DNA of 15,252 nucleotides, from assembly GCA_041580375.1 (NCBI GenBank), contig JBFGDZ010000081.1, positions 1 through 15,252 of the forward strand, written 5' to 3'. The notes beneath the pieces were generated by a model. The model did no database searches. It was not told the origin of the DNA and was given only the letters and a program-made list of their open reading frames with translations. This document shows, piece by piece, positions 7,354 through 15,252 of the stretch (the stretch's first letter is position 1; every line of letters starts with the position of its first letter). Position numbers and translations under genes: made by a program. This DNA is from JAPUIN01 sp041580375. GTDB taxonomy: Bacteria > Acidobacteriota > Polarisedimenticolia > Gp22-AA2.

Positions 7354-8259
7354 TCAGTAGCTTCCGGCCCGCCGCAGCGCCAGTGCGGCGGCGATCAGGC
7401 CCAGCGCCGCCCCCGAGAGGGCCAGAGCCGTGATCGCGCCTGCGGGGAGGAAGGATCCGAACACGACGGAGAGAAACGGGTTCGTGCGGGCGAGATCCGA
7501 CAGCCCCACGAGGCGGTGCGTGAGCATCAGCGCCCCCACCGCCAGGCCGCTCCCGAGGATCCCCTGCGCCGTCGCGCCCAGCAGGAAGGGGCCGCGGATG
7601 AACGCGGCGGTCGCCCCCACGAGCTTCATGATCTCGATCTCCTCCCGCCGCGCCAGCACCGTGAGCCGCACGACCGCTCCGACCGTCACCATCATCGCCA
7701 GCGCCAGCAGCGAGCCCAGCCCGAGCCCGCCTCCCCTCACGAGCGCCACGGCCCCCGCCAGGCGCTCGATCCAGCCGAGATCGAAGCGGATCTCCTCGAC
7801 GCCGGCGTCGGACCGGTAGTGGTCGGAGAACGCGCGCAGGCTTGCGGCGTCGCGGGACTCCGGACGGAGCCTCACCTCGAACGAGGCGGGGAACGGATTG
7901 CCGCGGATCGTCTCGGAGAGATCCCGAAGCGTCGGGAACGTCTCCCGGAACCGGCTCTGGGCCTCCTCCTTCGAGATGAAGTGCACGCCCTCGACCGTCG
8001 CGTGGCGCGCGAGCCGCCGTCCGAGTGCGCGGATCGCGTCCTCGGTCACCTCCGGCTTCAGGTAGATCTGCACCTGGACGTCGCGGCCCAGCGCCTCGAC
8101 GTACCGGTCGAGGTTGAACGCGACCAGCGAGAAGAGTCCGACCACGTAGATAGCGACTCCGATCGAGACCGCCGACAGCAGGCTCAGGGCGGGATTCCTC
8201 CACAGTCCGTCCCAGGCCTCTCCGAGACCGTGCCGGCAGCCGCGCAGGAGGCGCCGCAT
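7354..8259 (-). CDS. ftsX: Cell division ABC transporter permease FtsX
   Basis: This is the membrane partner of the FtsE ATPase. The FtsEX complex sits at the divisome and, in well-studied bacteria, activates peptidoglycan hydrolases for daughter-cell separation. The 301-residue product has the FtsX layout: a cytoplasmic N-terminus, TM1 at about 25-48, a periplasmic domain at about 50-165 with VQVQIYLKPEV (61-71) and FISKEEAQSRF (94-104), then three further membrane segments at roughly 180-203, 224-248 and 268-294. The REEIEIMKLVGAT stretch (205-217) before the third segment is the family signature. The start is 21 bases after the ftsE stop. It is the last gene of gatB-ftsE-ftsX and converges with the barrel gene across a 37-base gap. 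No murein hydrolase or EnvC-like gene follows. Confidence 0.95.
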   Translation of the reverse strand: MRRLLRGCRHGLGEAWDGLWRNPALSLLSAVSIGVAIYVVGLFSLVAFNLDRYVEALGRDVQVQIYLKPEVTEDAIRALGRRLARHATVEGVHFISKEEAQSRFRETFPTLRDLSETIRGNPFPASFEVRLRPESRDAASLRAFSDHYRSDAGVEEIRFDLGWIERLAGAVALVRGGGLGLGSLLALAMMVTVGAVVRLTVLARREEIEIMKLVGATAAFIRGPFLLGATAQGILGSGLAVGALMLTHRLVGLSDLARTNPFLSVVFGSFLPAGAITALALSGAALGLIAAALALRRAGSY

Positions 8260-8280
8260 GATCTCAGCCGCCTCGCCGGG

Positions 8281-8949
8281 TCACGGCATGGCCCCCGGCG
8301 GGGCCAGCTGGCCGTGATCGAGGGCGAGCACCCGGCGCCCCATCCTGCGGATCATGTCGCGATCGTGCGTGGCGATGAGAACGGTCGTGCCGTGCGAGTT
8401 GATGTCCTTGAAAAGTCCGATGATCTCCTTCGAGAGATCGGGGTCCAGGTTGCCGGTCGGCTCGTCGGCCAGCAGAATGAGCGGCCGGTTCACCAGCGCC
8501 CGCGCGATCGCCACCCGCTGCTGCTCGCCGCCGGAGATCTGCTCCGGGTAGTTGTGCAGGCGGTGGTTCAGCCCGAGCATCTCGAGCATCTGGAAGGTTC
8601 GCGTGCGCTGCTCCCTGGACGGCAGACCGACGACCTGCGTGGCGTACGCCACGTTCTCGAACACCGTCTTGCGCGGCAGCAGCTTGAAGTCCTGGAACAC
8701 GACTCCGATCCGGCGCCTCAGATGCGGGATGCGCCCGTGGCGCATGGTGGCGACGTTCTCGCCGTTCACCATCACCTGTCCGGAGGTCGGCACGTCGTCC
8801 CGGAAGATGAGCCTCAAGAGCGTCGTCTTGCCGGCGCCGCTCGGTCCCGTCAGGAATACGAACTCCCCCTTCTCGACGTGCAGGCTGACGTCGGAGAGGG
8901 CCGGCGATCCGGGCGCGTACCGCTTCGTGACGTGGAAGAGCTGGATCAT
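8281..8949 (-). CDS. ftsE: Cell division ATP-binding protein FtsE
   Basis: This ABC ATPase pairs with FtsX; ATP hydrolysis in the cytoplasm is thought to drive shape changes in the FtsX periplasmic domain at the division site. The 222-residue length is typical. All nucleotide-binding motifs are intact: Walker A GPSGAGKTT (35-43), Q-loop Gln86 in VVFQDFKLL (83-91), signature ISGGEQQRVAIARA (138-151), Walker B LILLADEP (157-164) and H-loop His195 in ATHD (193-196). The FQDFKLLPRKTV stretch (85-96) is characteristic of FtsE rather than of LolD- or MacB-type ATPases. The ATG at 8949-8947 lies 10 bases after the gatB stop, so the two are probably translated from the same mRNA. Confidence 0.97.
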   Translation of the reverse strand: MIQLFHVTKRYAPGSPALSDVSLHVEKGEFVFLTGPSGAGKTTLLRLIFRDDVPTSGQVMVNGENVATMRHGRIPHLRRRIGVVFQDFKLLPRKTVFENVAYATQVVGLPSREQRTRTFQMLEMLGLNHRLHNYPEQISGGEQQRVAIARALVNRPLILLADEPTGNLDPDLSKEIIGLFKDINSHGTTVLIATHDRDMIRRMGRRVLALDHGQLAPPGAMP

Positions 8950-8959
8950 GAGCGGGCTC

Positions 8960-10420
<1,461 letters not shown>

Positions 10421-10468
10421 GCCGCTCCCCCGGCGCTGCGGCGCGGCCGCACGCCGTCGTGGCCGCGG

Positions 10469-10477
10469 ATTATAGCA
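10469..10477 (-). promoter_or_regulatory. Extended -10 promoter element for gatB-ftsE-ftsX
   Basis: On the - strand, TGC (10477-10475) directly precedes a perfect TATAAT (10474-10469), an extended -10. No good -35 is visible at 16-18 bases upstream, as is allowed for extended -10 promoters. The predicted start near 10462 gives a leader of about 42 nt before the gatB ATG. Confidence 0.6.
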
Positions 10478-10492
10478 CCGCCCTCTGTGCTA
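10473..10492. repeat. Inverted repeat TAGCAC-N8-GTGCTA between gatB and gpsA
   Basis: TAGCAC (10473-10478) and GTGCTA (10487-10492) are perfect 6-base inverted arms with an 8-base spacer. Each arm is part of a divergent extended -10 element, so the symmetry may only reflect two similar promoters; it could also be an operator. Confidence 0.5.
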
Positions 10493-10496
10493 GAGT
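10488..10496 (+). promoter_or_regulatory. Extended -10 promoter element for gpsA
   Basis: TGC (10488-10490) precedes TAGAGT (10491-10496, 4 of 6 to the consensus). The predicted start near 10503 gives a leader of about 28 nt before the GTG at 10531. There is no good -35. It overlaps the position where a -35 for gatB would lie. Confidence 0.42.
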
Positions 10497-10521
10497 ACGC
10501 GCCGACCGGGCGGGGCCGGGC

Positions 10522-10525
10522 GGAG
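10522..10525 (+). promoter_or_regulatory. Shine-Dalgarno deciding the gpsA start
   Basis: GGAG lies five bases before the GTG at 10531. It favours this start over the upstream in-frame GTG at 10459, which would lie ahead of the predicted transcription start. Confidence 0.6.
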
Positions 10526-10530
10526 CGGGC

Positions 10531-11586
10531 GTGTCGGGTGCGAAGTTCGCGGTGCTGGGCGCCGGTAATCTGGGAACGACCCTCGGACTCGTGCTCGCGG
10601 GCGGCGTGCCGGGCATCCGGGCCGGCAAGGCGCGCGACGTCGTGCTGTGGACGATCGAATCGGACGTCGTGGCCGAGATCCGCGAGCGTCGGGCCAACAC
10701 GCGCTACCTGCCCGACGTGACCTTGCCGCGCGCCCTCGAGGCGACGGACGATCTCGACGCCGCACTCGCCGGGGCCCTCGTCGTCGTCATGGCGCTGCCG
10801 TCGAAAGTCGTGCGCGAGGTCGCGGGCCGCGCAGCCGACGCCCTGCGCGCGGGGGGAGGCTACCCGTCGGCGCGGGCCGCGGATCGACCGTTCGTCGCTC
10901 CCGTTTTCGTCAGCGCTTCCAAAGGGCTCGAGCCCGGTTCCGGCCTGCGCATGTCGCAGGTGATCGCCTCCGAGCTGCCGGAGGGCGCGCGCGCGAGGGT
11001 TCTCGCGCTGTCGGGACCCTCGATCGCCCACGAGCTCAGCCGGGGCGTTCCGACCGCCGTCGTCCTGGCGCACCACGACGCCGCCCTGGCGCGCGCCGTG
11101 CGGCGCGAGATGCAGACGCCGATCCTGCGCATGCAGGTGAGCCGCGACGTGACGGGCGTCGAGCTCGGCGGCGTCCTGAAGAACGTCTACGCGATCATCC
11201 TGGGTCTGTGCGACGGGCTCGGCCTCGGGCTCAACACGAAGGCGGCCCTCCTCACGCGAGCGCTGCCGGAGATGACCCGCCTGGGGGTCGCGCTGGGAGG
11301 GCGCCGCGCCACCTTCTACGGCCTCGCCGGCCTGGGGGATCTCGTCGGCACCGGCCTGTCGGAGCACAGCAGAAACCGCCGCATGGGCGAGGAGGTGGCG
11401 CTTCAGCGCGATCGGGACGGCGCGCTCGCGGCGATCCCCAGCGTCGTCGAGGGCGCGGGCGCCCTCGCGGTCGCCCGCGACCTGGCGTCCCGCCGATCCC
11501 TCCGCCTGCCCGTGCTGGAGGGGATCGCGGCGATCCTCGAGGGCGGCGCCGATCCCCACCGCACGCTCCTCCGTCTGGTGGGGTGA
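10531..11586 (+). CDS. gpsA: NAD(P)-dependent glycerol-3-phosphate dehydrogenase
   Basis: GpsA reduces dihydroxyacetone phosphate to sn-glycerol-3-phosphate in the cytoplasm, supplying the backbone for phospholipids. The product is 351 residues, slightly longer than the usual 330-340. Residues 5-17 carry the Rossmann signature KFAVLGAGNLGTT (GxGxxG). Further family features are SKGLEPGSG (130-138), LSGPSIAHEL (160-169), the catalytic-type Lys217 in ELGGVLKNVYAI (211-222), NTKAALLTRALPEM (235-248), GLAGLGDL (264-271) and SRNRRMG (280-286), which contacts substrate and cofactor. A Gly/Arg-rich stretch at 105-120 accounts for some of the extra length. The GTG start at 10531 is supported by GGAG at 10522-10525 and by the first Rossmann strand beginning at once. 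It is divergent from gatB. The next gene has its own candidate promoter, so gpsA may be monocistronic. Confidence 0.96.
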   Translation: MSGAKFAVLGAGNLGTTLGLVLAGGVPGIRAGKARDVVLWTIESDVVAEIRERRANTRYLPDVTLPRALEATDDLDAALAGALVVVMALPSKVVREVAGRAADALRAGGGYPSARAADRPFVAPVFVSASKGLEPGSGLRMSQVIASELPEGARARVLALSGPSIAHELSRGVPTAVVLAHHDAALARAVRREMQTPILRMQVSRDVTGVELGGVLKNVYAIILGLCDGLGLGLNTKAALLTRALPEMTRLGVALGGRRATFYGLAGLGDLVGTGLSEHSRNRRMGEEVALQRDRDGALAAIPSVVEGAGALAVARDLASRRSLRLPVLEGIAAILEGGADPHRTLLRLVG

Positions 11587-11615
11587 CGGAGGGGACGGAC
11601 CGGATCCGGCATCGA

Positions 11616-11624
11616 TGATAGAAT
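11616..11624 (+). promoter_or_regulatory. Extended -10 promoter element for the M1-type peptidase
   Basis: TGA (11616-11618) precedes TAGAAT (11619-11624, 5 of 6), an extended -10 with no clear -35. The predicted start near 11631 leaves about 70 nt of leader before the ATG at 11701. It lies 29 bases beyond the gpsA stop. Confidence 0.5.
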
Positions 11625-11690
11625 GTCGCTCACGCGGCCGGGCCAGCCGGGCGCCGTCATCTCAAACCGAGCACCGGATCGATTCGAGCG

Positions 11691-11695
11691 GGAGG
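11691..11695 (+). promoter_or_regulatory. Shine-Dalgarno deciding the M1-type peptidase start
   Basis: GGAGG lies five bases before the ATG at 11701. It supports this start over the in-frame ATG at 11623, which overlaps the predicted -10 and has no ribosome binding site. Confidence 0.7.
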
Positions 11696-11700
11696 CGATC

Positions 11701-14148
11701 ATGCCGATCTCGAGCGTCTTTATTTTTCGCGTGGGCCGCGCCGCGGCGTTGATCGCCGCCCTCGCGCTCGCCCCGCATGCCGGATCCGTCCTGCAAGCCG
11801 CCCCGCAGCCGGACGGCGTCACCCCCGACGTGGCGACCCTCGACGAATTCGAGCAGATCTTCGATGCCTTCTACCGGACGGGGCTCGACGCCTCGAAGGC
11901 GTACGCCGTGAACAACCTGACGCTGCGCAAGGACAACATGTCGATCCTCCTCGAGGACGGCACCGTGTTCCTCGCGCGTCCCGTCGGCGAGTCGATCACC
12001 GGCGCCGCCTTCATCGGCCGGGGCCGCATCAGGATGACACCGCCGAACCGGACGGGACGATACATGCTGACGAAGTACGGCGGCGCCGAAACGCTCGACG
12101 AGCCGTTCTCCGAGGCCGTCTTCCGCTTCAGCGACGGCTCGGCGAAGACGATCCTGGCGTCGTCCCGGCCCGCTCCCGACGGCGCGTCACAGTCCGGGAA
12201 GACCGAGCGGCTGTACGCGGAAAGGAACTCCTTGCTGAACGGCGCGCGGGGCGTGCAGCTCGAGATGCACTTCATCGAGAACCGCATCTCGTCGCTGCGG
12301 GGACGGGATTTCTTCCTGGCCGACTTCAACACCGCCAAGCACGGGTGGATCGCGTACTATTTCGACCCCGTCAACAAACTCGAGCACGGCCTCTACGCCA
12401 GCGAATCCCTGGGCGCCAAGGGGCGCCGCGTTTTCTACCCCTGGATCACCTGGCACCTCTCGGCCGATTACGGTCCCGCCGGGCACTACCTCAAGCACCC
12501 GGACGGCGACGGGATGCTGGCCTTCCGCATCAAGCACCACGAGATGACGCTCGATCTGCCCGACACCCGCTCCGTGCGGTGGGAGCGAACGGTCACCATC
12601 GAGCCCCTGCTCGACAATCTGGCCGCGATCGCATTCGACCTCGTCAACAATGCCGATTTCACCGCCGACTGGACATCCACGGCCCGCGCCGTCCGGATCG
12701 ACGCGGTGACCGACGGGGCGGGGCGGCCGCTCCCCCACATGCACCGGAAGGACAGGCTGCTCGTGCTTCTCAACGAGCCGCTGCGTCAAGGAACGACGGC
12801 CGTCCTGAAGTTCCGGGGCGAGTCGGAGGTCATCTATCAGCTCACGGCCGAGTCGTACGGCCTGATGCAGACCGACTGGTATCCACAGATCGGGTTCCTG
12901 GGGGGTCGCTCGACCTTCCGGTGGACGGTCCGCGTCCCCCGGCCCTTTCTCATCAGCGGCTCGGGCACGGTCGTCAGGCGGTTCGAGGACGAGGAGACCA
13001 GGCAGAACGGCCTGGAGATGAAGTGCGACATCCCCGCCCATTTCCCCTGGATCATCTTCGGCCGCTTCCAGCACGCGGAGACGGTGTACGAGGGGCCCGA
13101 GACCGCCTCCAACGTGCCGATGACGATCCACTCGTTCCCCACCATGACTTACACCATCACGGATACCGACTTCCTGAACAGGTATGGGCTGACGCAACCG
13201 TATCCCGTCACCCTCACCGCCCCGCGGAGAAAGGTGGACGCCATCTTCGAGGAGGGGAAGGAGATCCTCAAGCTGTTCGAGAACATCTACGGGCCGTACC
13301 CCTACGAGCAGCTGCACATCGCGCAGATGGCCCCCTTCCTCGGCTTCGGGCAGGCGCCCCAGGGGTTCGTCCAGTTGACCGGGGAGGCGTTCATGTCCCA
13401 GGCACAACTGGAGAGCGACTTCTTCCACGGATTCCTGGCGCACGAGTTCGCCCATCAGTGGTGGGCCCATCAGATCGGCTGGGCGTCCGGGGATGACGAG
13501 TGGCTGAGCGAGTCGTTCGCCGAATACGCCGCCGGGATCTTCGTCAAGGAGTTCCAGGGCGCGGCGCGCTTCCAGCAACAGCTGAGCGAATGGCGCGAGC
13601 GCGCCAAAATGAGCGACGCGGAGGCCCCGATCGCCGCGGCGAACACGCTCCGGATGATCGGCGGCGGCCGGCACCGCAACTACCTCCTGTACAACAAGGG
13701 GCCTTACGTCGTGCACATGCTCAGGGTGCAGCTCGGCGACGAGATGTACGTCAAGGCGATGCGGAGCATCATGCAGCGCTACGGACACCAGGACATCTCC
13801 ACCGAGATGCTCCTCTCCGAGCTCAACCGCGTCACCGGATCGGACTACACCTACTTCTTCGATCAGTGGTTCTGGGACGTCGGCATTCCGACCTTCCGCT
13901 ACTCCTGGAGGGCGGATCGCACGCCGGAGGGGAAGTACCTGGTCACCGTGCAGGTCAGCCAGGACGACAAGGACCGGCTCAAGCGCGTGCTGATGCCGAT
14001 CCACCTGCACTTCAAGAAGACGTCGATCCCGCAGTACCGCCCCGTCGTGGAGGCGTCCCAGGAGATCAAGATCCTGGTCCCCGAGATGCCGAAGGACGTC
14101 ACGCTGGACGACGAGCGGACGCTCCTGGCCGAGATCGTGAAGCGGTAG
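11701..14148 (+). CDS. Secreted M1-type zinc metallopeptidase lacking the GAMEN motif
   Basis: This is an 815-residue protein. Residues 1-38 include a basic start and the hydrophobic AAALIAALALAP, a probable signal peptide, so it acts outside the cytoplasm. A long beta-rich region (about 40-510) precedes an M1 catalytic domain. HEFAH (581-585), 18 residues, then Glu604 in WLSESFAEYAA gives the gluzincin HExxH-x18-E zinc site. Tyr664 in YNKGPYVVHML matches the transition-state Tyr of the YEKG motif in M1 enzymes. The GxMEN exopeptidase motif expected about 30 residues before the zinc site is replaced by GFGQAPQGF (548-556). The start at 11701 has GGAGG at 11691-11695. I cannot name a substrate; an endopeptidase or altered N-terminus specificity is possible. 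It is followed 40 bases later by a hydrolase gene on the same strand. Confidence 0.88.
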   Translation: MPISSVFIFRVGRAAALIAALALAPHAGSVLQAAPQPDGVTPDVATLDEFEQIFDAFYRTGLDASKAYAVNNLTLRKDNMSILLEDGTVFLARPVGESITGAAFIGRGRIRMTPPNRTGRYMLTKYGGAETLDEPFSEAVFRFSDGSAKTILASSRPAPDGASQSGKTERLYAERNSLLNGARGVQLEMHFIENRISSLRGRDFFLADFNTAKHGWIAYYFDPVNKLEHGLYASESLGAKGRRVFYPWITWHLSADYGPAGHYLKHPDGDGMLAFRIKHHEMTLDLPDTRSVRWERTVTIEPLLDNLAAIAFDLVNNADFTADWTSTARAVRIDAVTDGAGRPLPHMHRKDRLLVLLNEPLRQGTTAVLKFRGESEVIYQLTAESYGLMQTDWYPQIGFLGGRSTFRWTVRVPRPFLISGSGTVVRRFEDEETRQNGLEMKCDIPAHFPWIIFGRFQHAETVYEGPETASNVPMTIHSFPTMTYTITDTDFLNRYGLTQPYPVTLTAPRRKVDAIFEEGKEILKLFENIYGPYPYEQLHIAQMAPFLGFGQAPQGFVQLTGEAFMSQAQLESDFFHGFLAHEFAHQWWAHQIGWASGDDEWLSESFAEYAAGIFVKEFQGAARFQQQLSEWRERAKMSDAEAPIAAANTLRMIGGGRHRNYLLYNKGPYVVHMLRVQLGDEMYVKAMRSIMQRYGHQDISTEMLLSELNRVTGSDYTYFFDQWFWDVGIPTFRYSWRADRTPEGKYLVTVQVSQDDKDRLKRVLMPIHLHFKKTSIPQYRPVVEASQEIKILVPEMPKDVTLDDERTLLAEIVKR

Positions 14149-14153
14149 GGACG

Positions 14154-14192
14154 ATGCGCCGGCGGGGACGCGCGCGCGGGGCGGCGGGTTGA
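14154..14192 (+). other. Possible 12-codon leader ORF overlapping the hydrolase start
   Basis: ATG at 14154 opens a 12-residue arginine-rich reading frame (MRRRGRARGAAG) whose TGA (14190-14192) overlaps the TTG (14189-14191) of the next gene as TTGA. AGGG lies three bases upstream of the ATG, which is close for a Shine-Dalgarno. It might couple translation of the hydrolase, whose own ribosome binding site is poor. This may be chance in GC-rich DNA. Confidence 0.18.
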
Positions 14193-15118
14193 ACTTCGAG
14201 GCGGGCCTCGCGCAGGGGCTGCGGGGGATCCTGTCGGTCGCCGGCCTGATCGTCGCCGGCGCGCTGGGGCTCAAGGTCCTGGCGCTCGTCGCCGAGCCGC
14301 GGCTCACCTTCATGCCGGTCGCCGGGCTTCCGATCACGCCCGCGCGGTTCGATCTCCCTTACGAGGACGTCTTCATCGAGTCCGGGCCCGACGTCCGGAT
14401 CCACGGCTGGCTCATCCCCGCAGAGTCGAAGGCGCCGGCCGCCGGCCAGGGCTCGCCGGCCATCCTCTTTTTCCACGGCAACGCGGAGAACATCGCGCCG
14501 TACGCCGCGCTGGGCCGGCTCGCGCGCGAGGCGGGGCACGCCCTCCTGCTCGTCGACTACCGCGGCTACGGCCGGAGCGAGGGGAGTCCCTCGGAGAGGG
14601 GGATTTACCGGGACGGCGCGGCGGCCCTGCGCTATCTGAGGGCGCGCGACGGGATCGATCCGGCGCGCATCGTCGCGTGGGGGCGCTCGATCGGCAGCTG
14701 CGTCGCCTTCCGCCTCGCGGCCGCCCCCGAGGACGGCCAGGCGCCTCCCGCCGGCCTCGTGCTGGAGTCGACCTTCACCTCGGCGCGCGCGTTGCTGCGC
14801 GAGGGGGGCTACTGGCCCCTGTACGCCCTGTCATTCCTGGGGACGTATCGGTTCGATCAGGCCTCGCTCGCCCACCGCGTCACGGCGCCGACGCTCGTCG
14901 TGCACGGCACGAACGACGAGGTCGTACCGTTCTCCCTCGGGCGCGACCTGCACGACCGGATCCCGGGACGCCGGGCCTTTCTCGCCATCGAGGGGGGAGG
15001 CCACAACGATCTGATGGCGCTCCACCTCGACGCGCTGTGGGGCGGAGTGCGATCCTTTCTCGAGTCGCTCGAAGGACCGGCCGAGCGGCCCGCGGCGGCA
15101 CACGATCAGCCGGGGTAG
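14189..15118 (+). CDS. Membrane-anchored alpha/beta hydrolase (BEM46-like)
   Basis: This is a 309-residue serine hydrolase. Residues 13-33 form one hydrophobic helix, probably a membrane anchor, followed by LTFMPVAGLPITP and VRIHGWLIPA (69-78), typical of BEM46/YfhR-like hydrolases. The catalytic triad is readable: nucleophile Ser167 in GRSIGS (165-170), Asp243 in HGTNDEVVPF (239-248) and His272 in GGGHNDL (269-275). The oxyanion-type FFHGNAEN (94-101) and DYRGYGRSEG (123-132) are also conserved features. The substrate is unknown; family members are thioesterase- or esterase-like. TTG at 14189 is the only reasonable start that keeps the anchor, but it has no good Shine-Dalgarno; the next in-frame ATG (residue 42) would remove the anchor. 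It lies 40 bases after the M1-type peptidase gene and could share its mRNA. Its last 13 bases overlap the converging gene on the - strand. Confidence 0.88.
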   Translation: MNFEAGLAQGLRGILSVAGLIVAGALGLKVLALVAEPRLTFMPVAGLPITPARFDLPYEDVFIESGPDVRIHGWLIPAESKAPAAGQGSPAILFFHGNAENIAPYAALGRLAREAGHALLLVDYRGYGRSEGSPSERGIYRDGAAALRYLRARDGIDPARIVAWGRSIGSCVAFRLAAAPEDGQAPPAGLVLESTFTSARALLREGGYWPLYALSFLGTYRFDQASLAHRVTAPTLVVHGTNDEVVPFSLGRDLHDRIPGRRAFLAIEGGGHNDLMALHLDALWGGVRSFLESLEGPAERPAAAHDQPG

Positions 15119-15252
15119 GCCTCCTCCACGCCGAGGGTCGTCTTCGCCCCCCGCGCCTCCAGGTCCTTGAAAAATGCTGCCGGGTCGACCGACTGCTCGG
15201 GCGGCTTCACCCCGGTCTCCTTCAGGCGGCCGCTCGCCAGCCAGCGCGCGAC
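15106..15252 (-). CDS. C-terminal fragment, possibly saccharopine dehydrogenase-like oxidoreductase
   Basis: On the - strand, 48 codons run in from the right edge to a TGA at 15108-15106. The fragment starts VARWLASGRLKETGVKPPEQ, continues DPAAFFKDLEARG and ends EEAYPG. The helix followed by 'GVKPPE' and then a 'F...LEARG' helix and strand resembles the extreme C-terminus of saccharopine dehydrogenase-like proteins (COG1748 type), whose ends read 'G-V-x-P-P-E ... L-x-x-R-G'. This is a weak identification from a short tail with no catalytic residues in view; the main body lies outside the window. Reading-frame integrity and the protein-like composition make it a real coding end with fair confidence. 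Its last codons overlap the end of the hydrolase gene by 13 bases in convergent orientation. Confidence 0.55.
   Translation of the reverse strand, partial: VARWLASGRLKETGVKPPEQSVDPAAFFKDLEARGAKTTLGVEEAYPG

Noticed and set aside
7369..7391. Hairpin CCGCCGCA-N7-TGCGGCGG near the end of ftsX
   Set aside because: It lies inside the ftsX coding sequence and has no U-run on either strand; such stems arise by chance at this GC content, so I do not call it a terminator.
10459..10530. Upstream GTG at 10459 as the gpsA start
   Set aside because: It would add 24 residues before the Rossmann strand, lacks a Shine-Dalgarno, and lies upstream of the predicted transcription start; GTG at 10531 fits better.
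11623..11700. Upstream ATG at 11623 as the M1-type peptidase start
   Set aside because: It overlaps the candidate -10 element, has no ribosome binding site and would bury the signal peptide 26 residues in.
12187..14337. A long leftward open frame (about 716 codons) opposite the M1-type peptidase
   Set aside because: It is antisense to a gene with an intact zinc site and signal peptide; composition is that of a GC-rich shadow frame.

Overview
The window is a GC-rich chromosomal segment from a Gram-negative (diderm) bacterium. It carries a 1016-residue outer-membrane barrel fusion, ftsEX, and several genes with Sec-type signal peptides. The best lineage hint is the protein at 1337-2782, which resembles the 'VWFA-related Acidobacterial domain' family. 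An Acidobacteriota-like organism is therefore my first guess, made from protein style only; a related soil or subsurface phylum is possible. I see no insertion sequence, phage gene, CRISPR array, tRNA or rRNA. The window reads as ordinary, densely packed chromosome.

Layout from left to right. The aroA gene (EPSP synthase) runs leftward off the left edge (1-1191). Divergent from it is a secreted VWFA-like protein (1337-2782) with a good sigma70-type promoter. It converges, stop codon against stop codon, with a small leftward four-cysteine protein (2783-3025). A back-to-back promoter pair (3026-3094) separates that gene from a rightward three-gene envelope operon: a TPR protein (3173-3544), a secreted protein with a possible CsgG/LpoB-like fold (3537-4223), and a large protein joining a zinc-protease-like domain, a TolB-like propeller and an Omp85-type barrel (4266-7316).

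Facing it is a leftward operon gatB-ftsE-ftsX (10420 to 7354): an aminoacyl-tRNA amidotransferase subunit followed by the FtsEX divisome ABC complex. gatB diverges from gpsA (10531-11586) across a compact region where two extended -10 elements form an inverted repeat. A secreted M1-type metallopeptidase without the usual exopeptidase motif (11701-14148) and a membrane-anchored alpha/beta hydrolase (14189-15118) follow on the + strand. The right edge holds the C-terminal end of a leftward gene, possibly saccharopine-dehydrogenase-like (15106-15252).

The theme is housekeeping metabolism (aromatic amino acids, glycerol-3-phosphate for phospholipids, tRNA amidation) interleaved with envelope biology. 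The most distinctive content is the 3173-7316 operon, plus two enzyme-like or adhesion-like proteins (1337-2782 and 11701-14148) that keep the family fold but lack a hallmark functional motif. No rho-independent terminator could be supported. No gene-free stretch exceeds 300 bases; the longest gaps (1192-1336, 3026-3172, 10421-10530, 11587-11700) all hold candidate promoters.
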